Shown: positions 35,184 through 43,895 of the stretch, one piece after another
Position numbering within the stretch: position 1 is the stretch's first letter
How the letters are laid out: each line of letters opens with the position of its first letter
Program-made: the position numbers and the translations under genes
Assembly (NCBI RefSeq): GCF_014217565.1
Contig: NZ_CP043661.1
Span: 7,254,001 to 7,318,000 of the forward strand
Origin: Kribbella qitaiheensis
GTDB taxonomy: Bacteria > Actinomycetota > Actinomycetes > Propionibacteriales > Kribbellaceae
Length of the DNA: 64,000 nucleotides
Reading direction: 5' to 3'
The notes under the pieces: model-generated
Database searches by the model: none
What the model saw: the letters and a program-made list of their open reading frames with translations, nothing else
What the model was told of the DNA's origin: nothing

Positions 35184-35420
35184 GTGCTGATCGACTGCGA
35201 CGCATGTGCAATGCGAGGTCCTGGCTGCCGTGACTGTGTGGTCACGGTGTTGCTCGGAATGCCACCCGAACAGACTTCGCTCCGGGTCGACGACGAGGAG
35301 CTGGCCGCCCTCGAAGTACTGGCCCAGTCCGGTCTGGTCCCACCGCTCCGACTGGTGCACGCGGTCAACAGCCCGGAGCCGGCCGTACTCGACCCCCAGC
35401 CATCCGCGGACACGGCTTAG
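35184..35420 (+). CDS. Small Cys4 protein, conserved hypothetical
   Basis: 78 aa from GTG 35184 with a strong GGAGG ribosome binding site 5 nt upstream. Near the N-terminus is C-x2-C-x6-C-x2-C (CDACAMRGPGCRDC), a likely zinc or Fe-S site, followed by a helical acidic segment (DDEELAALEVLAQSGLVPPL). It lies between the NYN and NlpC/P60 genes. No function can be assigned. Confidence 0.7.
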   Translation: MLIDCDACAMRGPGCRDCVVTVLLGMPPEQTSLRVDDEELAALEVLAQSGLVPPLRLVHAVNSPEPAVLDPQPSADTA

Positions 35421-35810
35421 CGCTCGCCATACCGCCTCCGAACTGCCGGTCAACCGCCTGTTTTCGAGCAACAGCCATGGAGGCCGAGCTGTCCGCTGGG
35501 GTCAGTAGCGTCCGGGAAGACGGTGCTGCCAAAGGCGAAGTGACGGCCGAGATGGTCCGGACCTGCCCGCTGGAAGGGCTTTCCCGACGTTAAGTTTGGA
35601 TCAAACCAGAGGGGCGAATTGCACCGGTCACGAATCGGTTACTACTGTTACCTCTCGTTGCCCCAGAAGTGCCGGTTGACCAGACCGGCCGGGCAGCGAC
35701 TAGCCGAAGTGTGACCCGCGGGGTCGTTCGGGAGTTACAGCGGTAAGACTCCCAGGACCAGGCGTGGTTGACGGGGACGGCGATGAGCGCAGGAAGGGAC
35801 CGACCAGGCT
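35421..35810 (+). promoter_or_regulatory. Promoter and ~155-nt structured leader of the NlpC/P60 gene
   Basis: A 390-nt stretch without a gene. TTGCAC (35619-35624), an 18-bp spacer and TACTGT (35643-35648) give a plausible promoter, leaving a leader of ~155 nt. Inside it, GGTC/GACC and GGGAGT/ACTCCC pair to form a hairpin at 35722-35759, and CCGGT/ACCGG forms another near 35675. Actinobacterial NlpC/P60 and rpf genes are often controlled by c-di-AMP (ydaO) riboswitches; I cannot match that consensus here, so the leader's identity is open. Confidence 0.45.
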
Positions 35811-36869
35811 GTGTCCACCGGCCGCATTAACCGCACCAGGGGTATTGCCCTCGCCGCCATCACCACCACCGCTGTCGTCGCCGGCGTCCTGTTCATTCAG
35901 GGAGCCGCGGACGCGGATCCCAAGCCGACACTGGCACAGGCGAAGGCCCAGGTAGCGGACCTGCAGGAGAAGGCCGAGGTCGCCGGTGAGGCGGCCAACG
36001 AGCTCCGGGGCAAGATCACCGCCCAGCAGGCCAAGGTGAACGCGCTGCAGGCCGGGATCGCCAAGCAGCAGATCCAGGTCGATGCGGTCAAGCGGCAGAT
36101 CGGGTCCCTCGCGGTCGCCGGCTACCAGACTTCCGGGATGTCGACGACGGCGCAGTTGCTGCTCTCGACGAACCCCGACCAGTTCCTCAGCCAGGCCTCC
36201 ACCGCGCAGGCCTTCGCCGGTCAGCAGAACTCGGCCCTCCGCAAGTTCCAGGACGCCCAGGGCAAGCTCACCGACCTGCAGGCCAGCGAGCAGAGCGAGC
36301 TCGGTGCGCTGCAGTCCGTGAAGGCGGAGCAAGAGGGTCTGAAGAAGCAGCTCCAGGCGAACCTCGACGCCGCTGAGAAGGTGCTGGGCAAGCTGAGCGA
36401 CGCCGATCGCGCCCGGATCCAGCAGGAGAACGCGGACGCGGCGAAGAAGGCCCGCGACCAGCGCCCGAGCCGCGACAAGGGCCGGATGAACGACGACCTG
36501 CCGAACGTGCCGGCCAACGGCCGCGCGGGCGTCGCCGTACAGACTGCGCTGAACCAGCTGGGCGACAGCTATTCCTGGGGTGCCGCCGGTCCGAGCCGTT
36601 TCGACTGCTCCGGTCTGACGATGTACGCCTGGGGCAAGGCCGGCGTCTCGTTGTCGCACTCTTCCTCGGCACAGTCCGGTGAAGGGCGCCGGGTGAGCCG
36701 GGCCAACCTGATGCCGGGTGACTTGGTGTTCTACGGGAGCCCGATCCACCACGTCGGGATGTACATCGGCAACGGCAAGATGGTGCACGCGCCGAACCCG
36801 AGCAAGCCGGTCCAGATCAACGACCTCGACTACATGAGCGGCTACAGCGGCGCGGTCCGCCCGGGCTGA
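35811..36869 (+). CDS. Secreted NlpC/P60 peptidoglycan endopeptidase (Rv2190c/RipC-like)
   Basis: 352 aa from GTG 35811. Signal peptide (ALAAITTTAVVAGVLF ... ADAD), a long coiled coil (~40-215) and a C-terminal NlpC/P60 domain with catalytic C266 (FDCSGL), H314 (HHVGMYIG) and H326 (VHAPN). It cleaves D-Glu-meso-DAP bonds in stem peptides during growth and division. The coiled coil probably autoinhibits or links to FtsEX, as in related actinobacterial enzymes. Same place in the mycobacterial gene order as Rv2190c. Confidence 0.94.
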   Translation: MSTGRINRTRGIALAAITTTAVVAGVLFIQGAADADPKPTLAQAKAQVADLQEKAEVAGEAANELRGKITAQQAKVNALQAGIAKQQIQVDAVKRQIGSLAVAGYQTSGMSTTAQLLLSTNPDQFLSQASTAQAFAGQQNSALRKFQDAQGKLTDLQASEQSELGALQSVKAEQEGLKKQLQANLDAAEKVLGKLSDADRARIQQENADAAKKARDQRPSRDKGRMNDDLPNVPANGRAGVAVQTALNQLGDSYSWGAAGPSRFDCSGLTMYAWGKAGVSLSHSSSAQSGEGRRVSRANLMPGDLVFYGSPIHHVGMYIGNGKMVHAPNPSKPVQINDLDYMSGYSGAVRPG

Positions 36870-36880
36870 TCCGCGCCGCT

Positions 36881-36928
36881 GACATGATCGTCGGCTCCGG
36901 GGCAGCAGCCCCGGAGCCGAGTCATGTC
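36881..36928 (+). terminator. Strong hairpin terminator after the NlpC/P60 gene
   Basis: Inner 12-bp perfect stem CGGCTCCGGGGC (36892-36903) / GCCCCGGAGCCG (36908-36919), enclosed by GACATGA (36881-36887) / TCATGTC (36922-36928). No T-run follows. Confidence 0.75.
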
Positions 36929-37023
36929 ACCCTCCGAGTGCTTCACTGTCCGCAGGGGCAGTTGATCCCCGGGACATTAGAGTGACTCCCCGGACCGGGG
37001 CAGGTGAGCAGCGAGGGGCCGAG

Positions 37024-38601
37024 GTGATCGAGGAACGAAGCGGCAGCACGCCGACCGATCCGCCGACCCCTCAACCGGGTAGGCCGCCGTCGACCAGCCG
37101 CCCGATGCCTCAGGACCGGCCGCTGCCGGGTGTTAAGCCTGTCTCGGATCAGACCACGGTTCTGATTCCGGCCCAGCACGCGGCAGGCGGCGGCCCGGCC
37201 CTGCTCGGCAATCTCAAGCTCGGAAACCTCAAGTTCGACAAGCTCAGACCCTCGAACCTCAAACTTCCGACCAGCCTCTCGCCGGTGTTGCTGAAGCGGA
37301 TCGCGCTCGGCATGGCGGTCGTCGTGGTCGCCGGCGCGGGCTACCTGGGACTCCGCAACGTCGCGAACGCCCCCGCCGATCCAGGTGCCCACGGCAACAA
37401 CGGCGTACCGGGTCAGAGCAAGTCCCCGGACGAGGCGTCCGAGGGGGTACGCCGTGCCGTCCAGGGCGAGGCGGTCCTGCAACGGATGGCCGACGCCGTC
37501 AAGAGCGAGAGCCGCGGCACCTTCATGAGCACGATCGACCCGCAGGCGAAAGTGTTCGACGACCAGGCGCGGACGGTCTACAACAACCTCGCCAAGTTGC
37601 CGTTGGCCACTTTCCAGCTGCGCTATGTGAGCGATGACCCGGGCGCACTCGAGCCGGACCGCACCAGTGCGCTCGGCGGCTCCGAGTCATGGCTCGCCCA
37701 GGTCGAGGTTTCCTGGCAGCTCACCGGGTACGACGCGAACCCTGCTCGCGAGACTCTTCCGGTCACCTTCGTGACGAGAGACGGTACGACGTACGCCGCG
37801 TCGTTCAGCGAGCGTTTCGTCGCCGGTCAACGGCGGCCGATCTGGGCGCTCGGCTCGATCGATGTTGCCAAGGGCACCCACAGCCTGGTGATCAGCCTCA
37901 ACTCGCAGGCGAACGCGGACGACTACGCGGCGGTGAGCGACAAGGCGGTCGACTCGGTCAGCAAGGTCTGGGGCAAGAACTGGCGGCAGAAGACGGTCAT
38001 CTACCTGCCGTCCAAGCAGTCCGAGATGGAGTCGCTGCTCGGTGCCCAGCCCGGCACCTACACCCAGATCGCCGCGGTCACGATGGCCGAGCTGGACATG
38101 CCGCAGGCGGGCGCGCCGGTGCGGATCGTGGCCAACCCGAAGCTGTTCGACGAGCTCGGCAAGCAAGGCCGCCGGATCGTCCTCACGCACGAGACCACCC
38201 ACGTCGCCTCGACAGCGACCGCTTCGCCGGTGCCACTCTGGCTGGCCGAGGGATTCGCCGACTACGTCGCCTTCACCGCCGTGTCCGTCCAGGACGAGTC
38301 GGCGGCGAAGGAGCTGTTCAAGTCGATCCGGGCCGGCAAGGTGCCGAAGGGACTCCCGCCGCCGGAGGCGTTCACCGCCTCGTCGACCGACCTGGCGCAG
38401 TCCTACGAGTCGGGCTGGCTGGCCTGCCGGTTGATCAGCGAGCGCGAGGGACAGGCCAGGCTGGTGAAGTTCTACCGGGCCGTGCACGCGTCGAAGAGCC
38501 CGACCGGCCTGGCCGACGCCTTCCGCAGTGTGCTCGGTACGACGGAACAGGAGTTCGTCGCCGACTGGCAGAAATACCTCCGAAGGCTCGCCGGTGTCTG
38601 A
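37024..38601 (+). CDS. Membrane-anchored peptidase MA-like zinc metallopeptidase
   Basis: 525 aa from GTG 37024 (GAGGGG ribosome binding site); a GTG at 36982 is in frame. A Pro-rich cytosolic N-terminus, one membrane helix (~98-118, IALGMAVVVVAGAGYLG) and an extracellular part. The zinc motif HETTH starts at residue 389 and is followed by WLAEGFADY (third ligand Glu), the arrangement of the peptidase_MA/gluzincin group. Role probably in cell-surface proteolysis. Its stop overlaps the start of the next metallopeptidase gene, so they form an operon. Confidence 0.88.
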   Translation: MIEERSGSTPTDPPTPQPGRPPSTSRPMPQDRPLPGVKPVSDQTTVLIPAQHAAGGGPALLGNLKLGNLKFDKLRPSNLKLPTSLSPVLLKRIALGMAVVVVAGAGYLGLRNVANAPADPGAHGNNGVPGQSKSPDEASEGVRRAVQGEAVLQRMADAVKSESRGTFMSTIDPQAKVFDDQARTVYNNLAKLPLATFQLRYVSDDPGALEPDRTSALGGSESWLAQVEVSWQLTGYDANPARETLPVTFVTRDGTTYAASFSERFVAGQRRPIWALGSIDVAKGTHSLVISLNSQANADDYAAVSDKAVDSVSKVWGKNWRQKTVIYLPSKQSEMESLLGAQPGTYTQIAAVTMAELDMPQAGAPVRIVANPKLFDELGKQGRRIVLTHETTHVASTATASPVPLWLAEGFADYVAFTAVSVQDESAAKELFKSIRAGKVPKGLPPPEAFTASSTDLAQSYESGWLACRLISEREGQARLVKFYRAVHASKSPTGLADAFRSVLGTTEQEFVADWQKYLRRLAGV

Positions 38602-39868
38602 ACCGTCCCCTGTGTCGACCCCCGGGCTGACTGGCAAGTCCGGCAACATCGCACCCCGCCTGGCAGCGGTCCTGCTGGCTGTTGCCCTGATCGCCGTGAT
38701 CGCGACGACGACTCCTTGGCATCTGATCGACCTGCCGAAACCGGACTCGGCACTCGACTTCACCGCCGCCGAGATCGCTCGGCAGAACCAGTTCCGCCAC
38801 GAGTTGTTGCCGTGGTCGACCGCTTCCTGGGTGCTTTCGCTGCTGGTCCCGCTCGGCATCGGCTTCAGTCCGCTAGGCCGGCGCCTGTACGGCGCGATCA
38901 AGCTCCGCTGGTACTTCGCGGCGCCGATTCTCGTTGCTGGGTTGGGACTACTGGCCAGCGTGATCACCGTGCCGACCGACATCATGGCTGAGCGGGTGAC
39001 GCGGAAGTACGGTCTGTCAACCGAGGACTGGGCTCTCTGGCTTCGCGACCGTGCGGTCAACTGGTTGCTGATGGCAATCGTGCTGATCGCGGTCGCTCTC
39101 GGCTTGTTCGCGATGGCGCGGCGCTGGCGGACCTGGTGGTGGGCATCGGCCGCGATCGCAGGCGCGGTTCTGGTTCTGGGTGTCTCCTTTGCCTATCCGG
39201 TGCTGGTGGAGCCGAGGTTCAACGACTTCACCTCGCTCGCGCCCGGCCCGCAACGAGATCAGCTTCTCGAGTTGGCAAAGCAGGACGGGGTACCGGTCAA
39301 AGATGTCCTGGTGGCGGACGCCTCCAAGCGGACCACCGCACTGAACGCCTACGTCTCGGGCTTCGGCTCGACCCGCCGGCTGGTCGTCTACGACACGCTG
39401 CTCAAGGATGCTCCACCAGCTCAGGTCCGGCTCGTCGTCGCGCACGAGCTTGGGCACGCGGCCGAGGACGACGTACTCCACGGCACCTTCATCGGTGCGT
39501 TGGGAGCAGCCTTCGCCGTCGTTCTGCTGCGCCTGTTGCTAGGGGCAAAGATGTCGGATCCGCGGCGAACAGCCTTGCTGCTGGCCATGATCGTCGCCGG
39601 CAGCACCTTGGCAGCGCCGGTGCAGAACCTGGTGAGCCGCAGGATCGAGGCCCGGGCGGACTATCACTCGCTGCGCCTGACGAACGATCCGCAGGACTTC
39701 GCCGACATGCAGCACCAGTTGTCGGTGACGAACATCTCCGGCCTGGATCCGAACCGCTGGCGCTACTGGATGTTCGCCAACCACCCGACCCCGCCGGAGC
39801 GAATCGCGATGGGCCGGGCGTGGGCGTCCGGACACGGATCGGTGGTCCCACCGCTGGTCCAGCGATGA
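38594..39868 (+). CDS. M48-family integral membrane metallopeptidase (Ste24/CAAX-protease-like)
   Basis: 424 aa from GTG 38594, overlapping the upstream stop by 8 bp. Several membrane helices flank the catalytic HELGH motif (residue ~284) and the downstream EARAD motif that supplies the third zinc ligand. Closest architecture: Ste24/HtpX-type proteases with an N-terminal helical domain, active on membrane or exported proteins. Its stop overlaps the pimB start (ATGA), giving a three-gene translationally coupled set. Confidence 0.9.
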   Translation: MSEPSPVSTPGLTGKSGNIAPRLAAVLLAVALIAVIATTTPWHLIDLPKPDSALDFTAAEIARQNQFRHELLPWSTASWVLSLLVPLGIGFSPLGRRLYGAIKLRWYFAAPILVAGLGLLASVITVPTDIMAERVTRKYGLSTEDWALWLRDRAVNWLLMAIVLIAVALGLFAMARRWRTWWWASAAIAGAVLVLGVSFAYPVLVEPRFNDFTSLAPGPQRDQLLELAKQDGVPVKDVLVADASKRTTALNAYVSGFGSTRRLVVYDTLLKDAPPAQVRLVVAHELGHAAEDDVLHGTFIGALGAAFAVVLLRLLLGAKMSDPRRTALLLAMIVAGSTLAAPVQNLVSRRIEARADYHSLRLTNDPQDFADMQHQLSVTNISGLDPNRWRYWMFANHPTPPERIAMGRAWASGHGSVVPPLVQR

Positions 39869-40983
39869 CCGTTCTCGTTGTCACCAACGACTTTCCGCCC
39901 CGCCAGGGCGGGATCGAGACCTTCGTCCGTTCATTGTGTGACGAACTCCCGGCGGACAGGCTGGTCGTCCTGGCCGCCCGGATGCCCGGCGACACGCAGT
40001 ACGACGCCGAGTTGCCCTTCCCCGTCGTGCGCGACCGTACGACGATGTTGTTGCCGACGGCACGCGTCACCCGATCGGCCATCGACGTGATGCGCCGCCA
40101 CAACGCCGACCGGGTGCTTTTCGGTGCGGCGGCCCCACTCGGACTGATGGGCCCAGCGCTGCGCAAGGCCGGGGCGAAGCGAATCGTCGCGATGACACAC
40201 GGCCACGAGACCTGGTGGGCCGGCGTACCGGGGCCGCGACAGGCGTTGCGGCGGATCGGCGACGCGGCCGACACCGTGACCACGGTCTCGACCTGGTGCG
40301 AGCAACAGATCGCGAAGGCTCTGTCCGAGAAGGCGACCATCCGGAGGTTGACGCCCGGGGTCGACACGACGAGGTTCTACCCGGGCTGTGGGGGAGAGCA
40401 GGTGCGCAAAGGCCTCGGCCTGGAAGGCGTTCCGGTCGTCGCGTGTGTGTCGAGGCTGGTCGCGCGCAAGGGCCAGGACACGCTGATCCGTGCCTGGCCA
40501 AGAGTTCTGGCCGAGGTGCCGAACGCGGTCTTGCTCCTCGTCGGTGGTGGGCCACAACGCGAGCAGCTCACCAGGCTGGCCGAGACGATGGGCGTAGCGC
40601 ACGCGGTCCGTTTCACCGGCGCGGTGCCGTGGGCCGAGATCCCGCCGTACGTCGACGCCGCGGACGTCTTCGCGATGCCGTGCCGGACCAGACGATTCGG
40701 GTTGGAGCCGGAAGCGCTCGGGATCGTGACGCTGGAGGCTGCCGCTACCGGGAAGCCGGTGTTGGTCGGCGACTCGGGTGGGGCGCCGGACACCGTGCGA
40801 CACGGTGAAACCGGCTACCTGGTGGATCCGTACAACCCGGTCGCGGTCGCAGTACGGCTCGTCTCACTGCTGACCGATCCGGCGCGGGCCCGGGCGATGG
40901 GCGCGGCCGGCCGCGACTGGGTGGCCGATGAGTGGACGTGGCAACAGTCGGGAGTGACCCTCCGGGACCTGCTCGACGTGTGA
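39865..40983 (+). CDS. pimB: GT4 mannosyltransferase, PimB'-like (phosphatidylinositol mannoside synthesis)
   Basis: 372 aa. GT-B fold with N-terminal NDFPPRQGGIETF loop, the HGHETWW segment, and the EX7E motif EPEALGIVTLE of GT4 enzymes near residue 285. Length, sequence style and gene order (after NlpC/P60, before fadD15/SRPBCC/ArsA-like) match mycobacterial PimB' (Rv2188c), which adds the second mannose from GDP-mannose to PI-monomannoside on the inner membrane face. Other GT4 donors cannot be fully excluded. Confidence 0.88.
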   Translation: MTVLVVTNDFPPRQGGIETFVRSLCDELPADRLVVLAARMPGDTQYDAELPFPVVRDRTTMLLPTARVTRSAIDVMRRHNADRVLFGAAAPLGLMGPALRKAGAKRIVAMTHGHETWWAGVPGPRQALRRIGDAADTVTTVSTWCEQQIAKALSEKATIRRLTPGVDTTRFYPGCGGEQVRKGLGLEGVPVVACVSRLVARKGQDTLIRAWPRVLAEVPNAVLLLVGGGPQREQLTRLAETMGVAHAVRFTGAVPWAEIPPYVDAADVFAMPCRTRRFGLEPEALGIVTLEAAATGKPVLVGDSGGAPDTVRHGETGYLVDPYNPVAVAVRLVSLLTDPARARAMGAAGRDWVADEWTWQQSGVTLRDLLDV

Positions 40984-40994
40984 TGCCAACCTCA

Positions 40995-41025
40995 TAGACA
41001 ACTCATCCGGCGATATGTGTACTCT
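40995..41025 (+). promoter_or_regulatory. Promoter of the alanine leader transcript
   Basis: TAGACA (40995-41000), a 19-bp spacer and TACTCT (41020-41025), with the leader ATG at 41032, 6 nt after the -10. The transcript should start at or next to the leader-peptide start codon. The -35 is weak. Confidence 0.5.
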
Positions 41026-41031
41026 GGGCCC

Positions 41032-41097
41032 ATGCATCAGATGTCGCGCCTCGCAGCAGCCGTACGAGCTTCATGCTCTCCGGCTGCCGCTGCCTGA
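41032..41097 (+). CDS. Ala-rich leader peptide of an attenuator
   Basis: 21 codons, ATG 41032 to TGA 41095. The peptide begins MHQMSRLAAAVRA and ends in four alanines; 8 of 21 residues are Ala, clustered in two runs (41053-41061 and 41083-41094). It probably has no 5' UTR. It is followed 16 nt later by a terminator hairpin, then an alanyl-tRNA-synthetase-like gene, the arrangement of amino-acid-specific transcription attenuation. Confidence 0.75.
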   Translation: MHQMSRLAAAVRASCSPAAAA

Positions 41098-41148
41098 CTT
41101 CCAGAACCACCCAACCGGCGACCGGAAACGGTCCGCCGGTTTTGTTTT
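41079..41148 (+). terminator. Attenuator: terminator with competing antiterminator
   Basis: Terminator: AACCGGCG (41113-41120) and ACCG (41121-41124) pair with CGGT (41129-41132) and CGCCGGTT (41134-41141) with one bulged C and a GAAA loop, followed by TTTTGTTTTG. Competing pairing: 41079-41088 (TCCGGCTGCC, inside the last Ala codons of the leader) with 41117-41126 (GGCGACCGGA), 9 of 10 positions paired. A ribosome stalled at the first Ala run would leave 41079-41088 free and favour readthrough; one that reaches the stop would cover it and allow termination. Confidence 0.75.
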
Positions 41149-41196
41149 GCTCGAAACCAGGCACCTTTCCGGTCCACACCCCGCAAAGGACCTGCA

Positions 41197-42351
41197 ATGA
41201 GCCTCGAAAAGACCTTCATCGACTTCTTCACCGACCACGGGCACGTGCCGACCACGGGCTCCTCGCTCATCACGCGCCCCGGTGACCCCGTCCTGTTCAC
41301 GACCTCCGGGATGCATCCGCTGACGCCTTATCTCGAAGGCGAACCACATCCGATGGGGCGCAGACTCACCGGCGTGCAGCGATGTCTGCGAACCACGGAT
41401 CTCGACGAGGTCGGGGATCGCACGCACCTGACCGTGTTCGAGATGCTCGGTTCGTGGTCACTCGGCGACTACGGCAGCGAGCAGACGCTGCGGTGGGGCT
41501 ACGAGCTGCTGACCGAGGGGTACGGCATCGACCCCGGCCAGCTGTACGTGACGGTGTTCGGCGGTGACAACCAGGTCGAACTGGACCAGGAATCGCTGCG
41601 CACGTGGCAGTCGCTCGGCGTGCCGATCGAGCTGACCACCGACGACAACTGGTGGTCGAACGGCCCGACCGGTCCGTGCGGCCCGGACTCGGAGATCTTC
41701 CTCTGGACCGGCAAGGGCATGCCGACCGGTACGCCGACCACCGACGACCGCTGGGTGGAGGTCTGGAACCACGTGATGATGCGCTACCGCCGGTTCGAGG
41801 ACGGTTCGCTGGAGCCGTTGCAGCAGCGCAACATCGACACCGGCCTCGGCCTGGAGCGGCTGACGATGCTGCTCGAGGGCAAGGACTCGGTGTATGAGAC
41901 CTCGTTGTTCGAGCCCTGGATGCGGATCGTCCCTAGCCTGTGGGAGCTGGATCTGGAATCGCAGCGGATCGTCATCGACCACCTCCGGTCGAGCATGGTG
42001 ATCGTCGGCGACGGCGTGCACCCATCGAACACCGGACGCGGCTACGTGCTGCGCCGGCTGATCCGCCGGGTGCTGACGCTGCTGTGGCGCGTCGACGACA
42101 CCGGCACCCTGTCGGACCTGCCGATGGAGCTCTACAGGCACACCCTCGAGCACTTCCACCAAGGTGAGTTGCTGACGCTGGTCCGTCGCATCCTGATCGA
42201 CGAGGAGATCCGGTTCAACAATCTGCTCGACCGCGGCCGCCGGATCATCAGTCACGAACGCTTCCAGAAGACGCTCGACCAGAGTGACTTCGACTACCTG
42301 CACGAGACGCACGGCCTGCCGCGCGACCTCGTGCAGTCGTTACTGCCGTAA
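41197..42351 (+). CDS. Alanyl-tRNA-synthetase-like protein lacking editing and C-Ala domains
   Basis: 384 aa; full-length AlaRS is ~870-890 aa. The class II aminoacylation core is intact: motif 2 with R62/R65 (RCLRTTDL) and FEMLGSWSLGDY (81-92), the EVWNHVMMRYRR segment, and motif 3 DTGLGLER (214-221). The mid-region up to LHETHGLPRDL (the LHDTYGFP equivalent) is present, then the protein ends, so the editing and C-terminal oligomerisation domains are absent. It can probably activate an amino acid; whether it charges tRNA-Ala, another RNA or a carrier is unknown. AAAGGA ribosome binding site before ATG 41197. Controlled by the Ala leader upstream. It interrupts the conserved pimB-fadD15 order. 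Confidence 0.9.
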   Translation: MSLEKTFIDFFTDHGHVPTTGSSLITRPGDPVLFTTSGMHPLTPYLEGEPHPMGRRLTGVQRCLRTTDLDEVGDRTHLTVFEMLGSWSLGDYGSEQTLRWGYELLTEGYGIDPGQLYVTVFGGDNQVELDQESLRTWQSLGVPIELTTDDNWWSNGPTGPCGPDSEIFLWTGKGMPTGTPTTDDRWVEVWNHVMMRYRRFEDGSLEPLQQRNIDTGLGLERLTMLLEGKDSVYETSLFEPWMRIVPSLWELDLESQRIVIDHLRSSMVIVGDGVHPSNTGRGYVLRRLIRRVLTLLWRVDDTGTLSDLPMELYRHTLEHFHQGELLTLVRRILIDEEIRFNNLLDRGRRIISHERFQKTLDQSDFDYLHETHGLPRDLVQSLLP

Positions 42352-42357
42352 TGCCGA

Positions 42358-42389
42358 GCTACGGCAGCAGTACGAGCTACTGCCGTAGC
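42358..42389. terminator. Hairpin between the AlaRS-like and esterase genes
   Basis: Perfect 10-bp stem GCTACGGCAG (42358-42367) / CTGCCGTAGC (42380-42389). It starts 7 nt after the AlaRS-like stop and its right arm overlaps the esterase stop, so it can serve both converging genes. No T-run. Confidence 0.65.
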
Positions 42390-43859
42390 AAGGCCAGTTC
42401 GTCCGCATGCGGATCTGCCAGCTGCCGGGACTCCGGGTGATCGAAGCTCATCACAGGCCTCGAGGTCGTGTCGTACTGCGACCAGCCCGGATCCCCGGTG
42501 GTGGCGAATGCCACCCAGGCCGCGTGCATCCGATCAGCCAGCTCCTGCGGCGGATTGTCGCCCTGCAAGGGAGATCCGCCGTCGGCGAGAGTGTCGAAGA
42601 CGAACGGGATCTCCAGCGCGTGGCACGCACCGAGCCCCGGCAACGGCGACTGCCAGGCGAATTCGTACACGTACGCCGAGGACGCTGCCTCCGCGAGCCG
42701 AAGCGTCGGCACCGTGAAGGACGCGTCGCTCGTCACGGCCGTGTAGATCTCGCCGGGAGATTGGCCGGGCCGGTTGGCGGCGTACAAGCCCGCGATTGCC
42801 GGATCGAGGCCCGCGCGGGCAAGTAGTACCGGCAGTGCTTCCGCTGTGACAGCGGCAGCGATCCCGCTCGGGATGGTGAAGAACCGGAACTCTTCGGTCG
42901 TGGTCCCGACCATCAGCTCGACGTCGCGCCCCGCGCCGGCGTTGATGGCGTCGAGGGGTACCTCGTGAATCAGCTCGCCGTCGACCACCGGGAAGAACGG
43001 CATGATTCCGCCGCCGGCCTTGATCACGCTCGCACCGAAGCGGGCTGGATCGGGATTCTGCCGCAGGTCTGTCGACACTGCTTGCTGGGCGGCGATGAGG
43101 TCAGGAATCAGTACTGCGCCGAGCGCTTCGGGCGTTGCCTGGATGCCGAGATGCTTCGCCAGCTCGGCCGTCATCGACATCGCGTCGGTCGCCAGGGCGA
43201 CGGACTCGGCCGACCCGCTCTGCATGATGGCCCGCCGGAACAAGCCCTTCGAGGACGGCAGCGACAGCAAGGTGGCGACGCTCATCCCGCCCGCCGACTG
43301 GCCGAAGATCGTGACCTGACTCGGGTCGCCGCCGAACGCCGCGATGTTCTCCTGAACCCAGGCCAGCGCGGCCAATTGGTCGAGCAGCCCGCGATTGCTG
43401 GGCGCCCCCTCGAGCACGCCGAAGCCGGCAACACCCAACCGGTAGTTGACGCTGACCAGTACGACGCCATCGCGGGCGAAGGCTGTTCCGTCGTACGCCG
43501 CGTTCGCGTTCGAGCCGTTGCGGAAGGCGCCGCCGTGGAACCAGACGAGCACCGGCAGACCCCCACCGCCGGCCGTACTGTCGCCGGGGGTCCACACGTT
43601 GAGGTTGAGGAAGTCCGGACCGTCGACGATCGGGTTGCTGAGCAACTTGTTGAACGGCGGGTCGTAGCCGGGCTGGGGAGCGGTTGCCCCGAGAGACGTC
43701 GCCTCGCGGACGCCTTCCCAAGGCGTTACTGGTTTCGGCGCGGCGTACAGGTCGGCACCTTGCGGGGCCGGCGGCGTACGGAAGACCCAGGTAGGCAGTC
43801 ACTCCGTCCTTGAGCGACCCGCGAACTTGTCCACATGTGACCGCTGCGATCCGCTCCAT
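42377..43859 (-). CDS. Type B carboxylesterase/lipase, frameshifted near its N-terminus
   Basis: The expected N-terminus (MERIAAVTCGQVRGSLKDG ... YLGLPYA) starts at ATG 43859, then the frame is lost; the rest reads PAPQGADLYAAPKPV, then WEGVREATSLGATAPQPGYD and onward in another frame to the stop at 42377. The switch lies at about 43767-43775 in a GCCGCCGGCCCC stretch. The remainder is a healthy esterase: oxyanion loop WFHGGAF, nucleophile elbow FGQSAGG, EFRFF near the acidic residue and GACHALEIPF with the catalytic His. No signal peptide. It would hydrolyse carboxylic esters; substrate unknown. Confidence 0.82.
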
Positions 43860-43895
43860 GCGCCTATCGTGCCATCCGCCTTGCAGCGCGGTTGG

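Noticed and set aside
35655..35810. Confident c-di-AMP (ydaO) riboswitch call
   Set aside because: Gene context fits but I could not match the consensus; reported only as an unidentified structured leader.
41032..41150. T-box riboswitch before the AlaRS-like gene
   Set aside because: No Stem I, no T-box sequence; the Ala-rich ORF and competing hairpins fit ribosome-dependent attenuation better.
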